Source of the DNA: an uncultured Selenomonas sp.
Lineage (GTDB): Bacteria > Bacillota > Negativicutes > Selenomonadales > Selenomonadaceae
NCBI GenBank assembly: GCA_938045435.1
Contig: CALIBA010000019.1
Span: 1 to 9,908, forward strand
DNA length: 9,908 bases
Reading direction: 5' to 3'
In this document: piece after piece, positions 6,556 through 9,908 of the stretch
How positions within the stretch are numbered: the first letter of the stretch is position 1
How the letters are laid out: every line of letters starts with the position of its first letter
Notes under the pieces: generated by a model
Seen by the model: the letters and a program-made list of their open reading frames with translations, nothing else
Told to the model about the DNA's origin: nothing
Database searches by the model: none
Program-made: the position numbers and the translations under genes

Positions 6556-7002
6556 ATGAGAAAATTCATGACCAGCCGCTTTGGCGAAATCGAAGCAGAA
6601 GAGGATAAAATCATTCATTTTGCAGCAGGTCTCCCGGCGTTTGAGGAGGAGCGCGACTTTCTCATCATCCCGTATGAAGAGGGAAGTCCGTACATGTTTT
6701 TGCAGTCGCTTCAGACACCGGATCTCGCCTTTTTGATGACGGTTCCACTCATTTTCTTTCCGGACTATGAGTTTACGATTGAGGATGATGTGGAGCAGGA
6801 ACTTGCACTCACCTCGCCGGAAGATGTGCTCATCTACGCCATCCTTACCTTGTCGGGACAGGATATTCGTGATCTTACAGCGAATCTCATGGCACCGGTT
6901 GTCATCAATGCAAAGACGAGACAGGCCAAACAGGTCGTTCTTGAGAAGGGACCGTATACGACAAAGCATCGCCTGTTCCCCGCAGATACGGAGGACAAAT
7001 AA
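6556..7002 (+). CDS. fliW: FliW, flagellar assembly factor and CsrA antagonist
   Basis: FliW is a small cytoplasmic protein that binds flagellin and, when free of flagellin, binds CsrA and blocks its RNA-binding activity, which ties flagellin translation to secretion. The 148-residue product has the family landmarks: RFGEIEAEEDKIIHFAAGLP near the N-terminus, FLIIPYEEGSPYMFLQSLQ, the acidic segment around FPDYEFTIEDD, EDVLIYAILTL, and a C-terminal NLMAPVVINAKTRQAKQVVL. Length is normal. AGGAG at 6545-6549 precedes the ATG by 6 nt. The stop codon overlaps the csrA start (TAATG), so FliW and its partner are translationally coupled, as expected for proteins that act as a pair. Confidence 0.96.
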   Translation: MRKFMTSRFGEIEAEEDKIIHFAAGLPAFEEERDFLIIPYEEGSPYMFLQSLQTPDLAFLMTVPLIFFPDYEFTIEDDVEQELALTSPEDVLIYAILTLSGQDIRDLTANLMAPVVINAKTRQAKQVVLEKGPYTTKHRLFPADTEDK

Positions 7003-7223
7003 TGCTCGTACTTACGCGAAAACCCAGACAGCAGATCATGATCGGCGATAATATCGTCATCAATATCGTTGAGGTCCAGGGAGACAATGTGCGCATCGCG
7101 ATCGACGCGCCGCGTAGTGTCAAGATTTATCGCGGCGAGATCTATCAGGCGATCCAACAGGAGAATCAGAGCGCTGCGGTACCGCCGCAGAACCTCGATC
7201 TCAGCACGCTTCCCAAAGGATAA
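7002..7223 (+). CDS. csrA: CsrA, RNA-binding translational regulator
   Basis: CsrA is a homodimeric RNA-binding protein that recognises GGA in hairpin loops and represses translation by covering ribosome binding sites; in Firmicutes its main known target is flagellin mRNA. The 73-residue product starts MLVLTRKPRQQIMIGDNIVI and contains VRIAIDAPRSVKIYRGEIYQ. The key RNA-binding positions, Leu4 and the Arg of the VKIYRGEI strand, are conserved. The C-terminal tail is polar and longer than in Escherichia coli (61 residues) but matches the Bacillus size. The start is set by GGAGGA at 6990-6995 and by the 1-nt overlap with fliW. That ribosome binding site lies in ACGGAGGA, itself an ANGGA match, so autoregulation is possible. 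A candidate target leader lies immediately downstream. Confidence 0.97.
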   Translation: MLVLTRKPRQQIMIGDNIVINIVEVQGDNVRIAIDAPRSVKIYRGEIYQAIQQENQSAAVPPQNLDLSTLPKG

Positions 7224-7233
7224 AGGGAATCCT

Positions 7234-7260
7234 CGGAGAACCCACCGTTTCTCCGTTGCT
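7234..7260 (+). terminator. Weak terminator-like hairpin after csrA
   Basis: CGGAGAA (7234-7240) pairs with TTCTCCG (7249-7255) in a perfect 7-bp stem with an 8-nt loop, followed by TTGCTTTC, which is only moderately T-rich. It could partly terminate the upstream message 11 nt after the csrA stop codon or simply be part of a folded leader for flaG. Confidence 0.4.
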
Positions 7261-7306
7261 TTCATATATGCCGTTGTTCACTATATCGTCAGGGAATAGA
7301 CGAATA

Positions 7307-7343
7307 GGGAACGGAAGGATCCGTTCCCGCACACATGGAGGGG
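7307..7343 (+). promoter_or_regulatory. Candidate double CsrA binding site in the flaG leader
   Basis: GGGAACGGA (7307-7315) and TCCGTTCCC (7320-7328) form a perfect 9-bp stem whose 4-nt loop is AGGA. Loop and closing pair read AAGGAT, which fits the core of the CsrA consensus (ARGGAT, with GGA in a loop). A second match, ATGGA (7335-7339), overlaps the flaG ribosome binding site GGAGGGG (7337-7343). The two GGA triplets start 20 nt apart, close to the spacing at which one CsrA dimer can bridge two sites. There is no T run after the stem, which argues against a terminator. Confidence 0.55.
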
Positions 7344-7349
7344 TATCTC

Positions 7350-7760
7350 ATGATTGTAGGAAACGTTCAAAATGCTGCATTTGTATACGCAAATGCTAGC
7401 ACTGTGCGGAGTGCCTATGCCGCACAGGCGGTGCAGAAAACTGCCGCAGGCACGCAAGTCCAAAACCAAACCCAAGTCCAAAGCCAGAACCAAGAACCTG
7501 TGGATGTACAAGAAGAAGCGCAAAGCATTCAAGCAAATGAGGAGCAGGCGGACTACATCACTGAAAAACTCAATGACATCATGCGTCACATTGATGTCAA
7601 TCTTGAGTTCCAGTACCATAAAGAAGTCAACTTTATGTCTGTACGCATGCTCGACAAGAAGACGCATGAAGTTCTGCGCGAGATCCCAACAGAAGCTGTG
7701 ATCAAGCATATGATTCACATGCATAACTGGATTGGAGCATTCCTGGATAAAAGGGCGTAA
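7350..7760 (+). CDS. flaG: FlaG family flagellar protein
   Basis: FlaG proteins affect filament length and shape and sit beside fliD in many genomes; the exact mechanism is not established. The product is 136 residues. Residues 1-65 are low-complexity, with an alanine-rich start and a glutamine-rich tract built from an 18-bp repeat. Residues about 66-136 form the conserved FlaG domain: DYITEKLNDIMRHIDVNLEF, then the VNFMSVRMLDKKTHEVLREI strands and a C-terminal helix with IPTEAVIKHMIHMHNWIGAF. An in-frame ATG at 7335 has no ribosome binding site, while ATG 7350 follows GGAGGGG (7337-7343) by 6 nt and is preferred. The leader carries a candidate CsrA-binding hairpin. In Bacillus subtilis flaG follows hag, which is missing here. 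Confidence 0.92.
   Translation: MIVGNVQNAAFVYANASTVRSAYAAQAVQKTAAGTQVQNQTQVQSQNQEPVDVQEEAQSIQANEEQADYITEKLNDIMRHIDVNLEFQYHKEVNFMSVRMLDKKTHEVLREIPTEAVIKHMIHMHNWIGAFLDKRA
7455..7490 (+). repeat. Two tandem 18-bp units in flaG
   Basis: CAAGTCCAAAACCAAACC (7455-7472) is followed directly by CAAGTCCAAAGCCAGAAC (7473-7490), with 15 of 18 bases identical. The units encode QVQNQT and QVQSQN within the glutamine-rich linker of FlaG. A repeat of this kind can change copy number by slippage while keeping frame. Confidence 0.8.
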
Positions 7761-7788
7761 AGAGAAGGTACACTAAGGAGGAGAATAT

Positions 7789-9426
7789 ATGGCAGCAAGA
7801 GGGATTTATGGGCTCTCCGGCTCGGGCATTGATGTCGAGTCTCTGGTCAAAGTCGGGATGATGTCCCGCCAAAAACGATACGACCGTATGTATCAAAAAG
7901 AAGTGGAAGCGACATGGAAGAAAGAAGCCTATGCGAAGGTCTATGACAAAGTACAGGCCTTCCGCAACAACACGGTTTCGAACTTCCGTCTCAGCAGTGC
8001 GACAAAGCCGATGAATGCGACGAGCACGAATGCAGGGGCCGTAACAGCGACTGCGACTGCAAATGCTGGGGTTATGCCGCATTCCGTCACGGTGACGAGC
8101 GTAGCGTCCAATGCCTATCTCATGACAGCACCGGGGGCAATTACACGTGCCAATACGGGAGCGCCGAACAGTATTAAACTGAAGGACGTCGCTTTTTCGG
8201 GCGGTACGATGCCCGGCGGCATGACTGCGACCGATACGGCCCTTAGCTTTAAGATCTCGGACGGCACCGGAACAAAGACCATCACCTTTACAGCGGATGA
8301 GGTATTCAACAAGAACCTTACGCTCAATGATCTTGTCTCCCGCATCAACAATGCACGCTATCAGAACGGCGGGCAGAGCAAACCACTTAATATCCGCGCG
8401 AATTATGACTCCGTATCCGATGGATTCTCCCTCTTTAACAGCAAGACGGGCGATACCAATAAGATCAAGCTCAGTGTCGATACAGCGGGACTGTCTCCTG
8501 CTGCGAGCAGTGCCTCAGAGGGGGTCATCAACAAACTGCGCCTTGGACAGGTCTCAGGTGGCAGCGTTGGTCCTGCAATGACGTACTCGGTGCTCGGAAC
8601 GCCGATGAGCGTTCAAGGGACGAATGCGAATGTCACCATTGACGGGCGTAACTACAACAATCTGCAGGAGAACAACCTGACCGTCAACGATGTCATCTAC
8701 ACGTTCAAGCAGACGACGGGGGGCACACCGGCGCAGATCAACATCACGCAGGATCAGGACAAACTCGTTGACAACGTCAAAAAATTCGTCGAGGAGTACA
8801 ATGCCCTTCTGGATGAACTCGTGAAACTCTATGGAGAGAACAAGTACAAGGATTACGGTGTGCTCACAAAATCCCAGGAAGAGGGGATGTCAAAAGAAAA
8901 GGTCGAGAAGTGGAACGAAAAGGCAAAGTCGGGACTGCTCTTCCGTGACAGCTATGTCCGCTCCCTCATCGGCGATCTGCGCGATGCAGTCATCAACCGC
9001 GTGGGTTCAGCGCCCGGACATTACAAAACGCTTTCATCCATCGGCATTACGTCGTCGAATCAGACAGGGCATCTAAAACTCGATGAGACCAAATTGAAGG
9101 CAGCCATTGCGGCAGAGCCGGATGCCGTGAAAAATCTGCTCTCTCATGATGATGCGGACAACGATTACAGCAATAACGGCGTTGCCTCGCGTCTTGCAAA
9201 TTCGCTCAGCAGTAGGCTCCAGACTCTTGAGAAGCTGGGCGGCGGCTCGGATGACCCCAGAGATATGAGTACGCTCGGCAAGCTCATCCAGAACTACCAG
9301 AAGCAGATGAGCGACTTCAAGAAGATGATGGATATTTTTGAGCAGAATCTCTATAAAAAGTACGACGCGATGGAGGTCGCTATCTCGCGGCTCTCGACGC
9401 AGTATAATTTCTTCGTTGCGAAATAA
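7789..9426 (+). CDS. fliD: FliD, flagellar filament cap protein (HAP2)
   Basis: FliD forms the cap at the filament tip and guides folding of exported flagellin subunits. The 545-residue product opens with IYGLSGSGIDVESLVKVGMM, the conserved N-terminal segment. A helical stretch with EVEATWKKEAYAKVYDKVQA follows, then the FliD_N domain with GAVTATATANAGVMPHSVTV. The middle carries a flagellin hook-IN type region (around VQGTNANVTIDGRNYNN). The C-terminal domain contains VDNVKKFVEEYNALLDELVK, GITSSNQTGHLKLDETKLKA and a terminal helix ending in RLSTQYNFFVAK. Length is in the usual range. AAGGAGGAG about 5 nt before the ATG is the strongest ribosome binding site in the window. It lies 28 nt after flaG and 23 nt before fliS, the standard order. 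Confidence 0.96.
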   Translation: MAARGIYGLSGSGIDVESLVKVGMMSRQKRYDRMYQKEVEATWKKEAYAKVYDKVQAFRNNTVSNFRLSSATKPMNATSTNAGAVTATATANAGVMPHSVTVTSVASNAYLMTAPGAITRANTGAPNSIKLKDVAFSGGTMPGGMTATDTALSFKISDGTGTKTITFTADEVFNKNLTLNDLVSRINNARYQNGGQSKPLNIRANYDSVSDGFSLFNSKTGDTNKIKLSVDTAGLSPAASSASEGVINKLRLGQVSGGSVGPAMTYSVLGTPMSVQGTNANVTIDGRNYNNLQENNLTVNDVIYTFKQTTGGTPAQINITQDQDKLVDNVKKFVEEYNALLDELVKLYGENKYKDYGVLTKSQEEGMSKEKVEKWNEKAKSGLLFRDSYVRSLIGDLRDAVINRVGSAPGHYKTLSSIGITSSNQTGHLKLDETKLKAAIAAEPDAVKNLLSHDDADNDYSNNGVASRLANSLSSRLQTLEKLGGGSDDPRDMSTLGKLIQNYQKQMSDFKKMMDIFEQNLYKKYDAMEVAISRLSTQYNFFVAK

Positions 9427-9449
9427 CGCGAAGGAAGGGGGATTCCCGT

Positions 9450-9866
9450 ATGGCAAATAATGCTGCGGAGGTTTATAGGAAGCAGCAGGTGATGACGGCA
9501 ACGCCCGAGGCGCTGACCCTCATGCTCTACAACGGTTGTCTGAAATTCATTAAAGAGGGGCTTGAGGCGCTTGATGAAAAGAATTATGAAAACGCCAACA
9601 TTTCTTTTCAGAAAGCACAGAACATCATCTCCGAATTTCGCGTCACGCTCAATATGGATTATGAGATCTCGCACCAGCTCCTTCCCCTTTACAACTATGC
9701 CTACGATCGTCTGGTCGAGGGCAATATGAAGGGGGATCCTGCCATCATTAAGGAGGCCGATGATATTATGATTGGTCTGCGTGATGCATGGTCGGGCGCA
9801 ATGAAGAAGGCGCGCGAGGAAAAGGGAGTGCAGGGCGCAGAGGGGAGCGGCGTTTATGCCGGCTGA
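9450..9866 (+). CDS. fliS: FliS, flagellin-specific export chaperone
   Basis: FliS binds the C-terminal disordered region of flagellin in the cytoplasm, prevents premature polymerisation and helps deliver it to the export gate. In Bacillus it also modulates the FliW-flagellin interaction. The 138-residue all-helical product has the family signatures: VYRKQQVMTATPEALTLMLY (residues 8-27), the helix ENANISFQKAQNIISEFRVT, LNMDYEISHQLLPLYNYAYD, and IGLRDAWSGAMKKA near the C-terminus. Length is normal, with a short glycine-rich tail. AAGGGGGA at 9435-9442 precedes the ATG by 7 nt. The gene overlaps the following gene start by 11 nt. Its client flagellin is not encoded in this window. Confidence 0.96.
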   Translation: MANNAAEVYRKQQVMTATPEALTLMLYNGCLKFIKEGLEALDEKNYENANISFQKAQNIISEFRVTLNMDYEISHQLLPLYNYAYDRLVEGNMKGDPAIIKEADDIMIGLRDAWSGAMKKAREEKGVQGAEGSGVYAG

Positions 9867-9908
9867 TGCATATGAAGCGGCGCGTACCTTGTGGGAGAAA
9901 TACCGTGT
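9856..9908 (+). CDS. Start of a further flagellar gene, possibly FliT-like (runs off the window)
   Basis: Only the first 17 codons are visible, beginning MPADAYEAARTLWEKYR, which has the look of an amphipathic helix. The ATG at 9856 is preceded by AGGGGAG (9841-9847) with 8 nt spacing and overlaps the end of fliS by 11 nt, so translation is probably coupled. In Bacillus and several other flagellated bacteria the gene after fliS is fliT, an export chaperone for FliD, and the position fits. The fragment is too short to assign the family. An alternative start at 9866 (TGATG overlap) opens a different, arginine-rich frame and is less likely. Confidence 0.55.
   Translation, partial: MPADAYEAARTLWEKYR

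Noticed and set aside
6020..6556. Open frame of 178 codons on the plus strand
   Set aside because: It is a frame-shifted reading of the DUF6470 gene, very rich in Arg, with no ribosome binding site of its own.
7307..7328. 9-bp hairpin as an intrinsic terminator
   Set aside because: The downstream bases are GCACACATGG with no T run, so termination is unlikely; a leader regulatory element fits better.
7335..7349. ATG 7335 as the flaG start
   Set aside because: No ribosome binding site precedes it; GGAGGGG lies inside these five codons and serves ATG 7350.
1..9908. tRNA, rRNA, CRISPR array, insertion sequence or prophage genes
   Set aside because: No direct-repeat arrays with spacers, no transposase or integrase frames and no tRNA-like folds were seen; nearly all of the window is ordinary coding sequence.

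Overview
The window is a late-flagellar (class III type) gene cluster, preceded by the 3' part of an unrelated metal-pump gene. All supported genes are on the + strand. The moderately GC-rich sequence, strong purine-rich ribosome binding sites, and the Bacillus-like order flgM-flgN-flgK-flgL-DUF6470-fliW-csrA-flaG-fliD-fliS point to a flagellated Firmicute. The FliD, FlgL and FlgN versions look most like those of Negativicutes such as Selenomonas or Centipeda. That placement is inference from sequence character; no search was run.

Region 1 (1-1284) is the C-terminal 427 residues of a heavy-metal P-type ATPase, with phosphorylation, HP, TGD and hinge motifs intact. It is followed by a strong intrinsic terminator (about 1318-1362). 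Region 2 (about 1363-5827) begins with a candidate sigma-28 promoter. It then encodes the anti-sigma factor FlgM, two tandem FlgN-type export chaperones, and the hook-filament junction proteins FlgK and FlgL. Region 3 (5828-5949) is a 122-nt gap full of potential RNA hairpins, one of which could cover the next ribosome binding site. Region 4 (5950-7223) encodes a DUF6470 (YviE-like) protein, FliW and CsrA, the last two overlapping by one base.

Region 5 (7224-7349) is a 126-nt gap containing a weak terminator-like hairpin and a 9-bp hairpin that presents AGGA in its loop. A second GGA lies 20 nt downstream in the flaG ribosome binding site. This is the classic arrangement of a CsrA-repressed leader. 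In Bacillus subtilis the flagellin gene hag, the known CsrA target, sits in this interval; here it is absent. Region 6 (7350-9908) encodes FlaG, the cap protein FliD, the flagellin chaperone FliS and the first codons of a further gene in the position of fliT.

Together the genes form one assembly checkpoint. FlgM holds sigma-28 until the hook is finished. The FlgN proteins deliver FlgK and FlgL. FliW and CsrA tie translation to flagellin level. FlaG, FliD and FliS shape, cap and supply the filament. Most of this is conserved flagellar biology. The parts that look less routine are the two structured intergenic leaders, the missing hag, the FlgN duplication and the DUF6470 gene.
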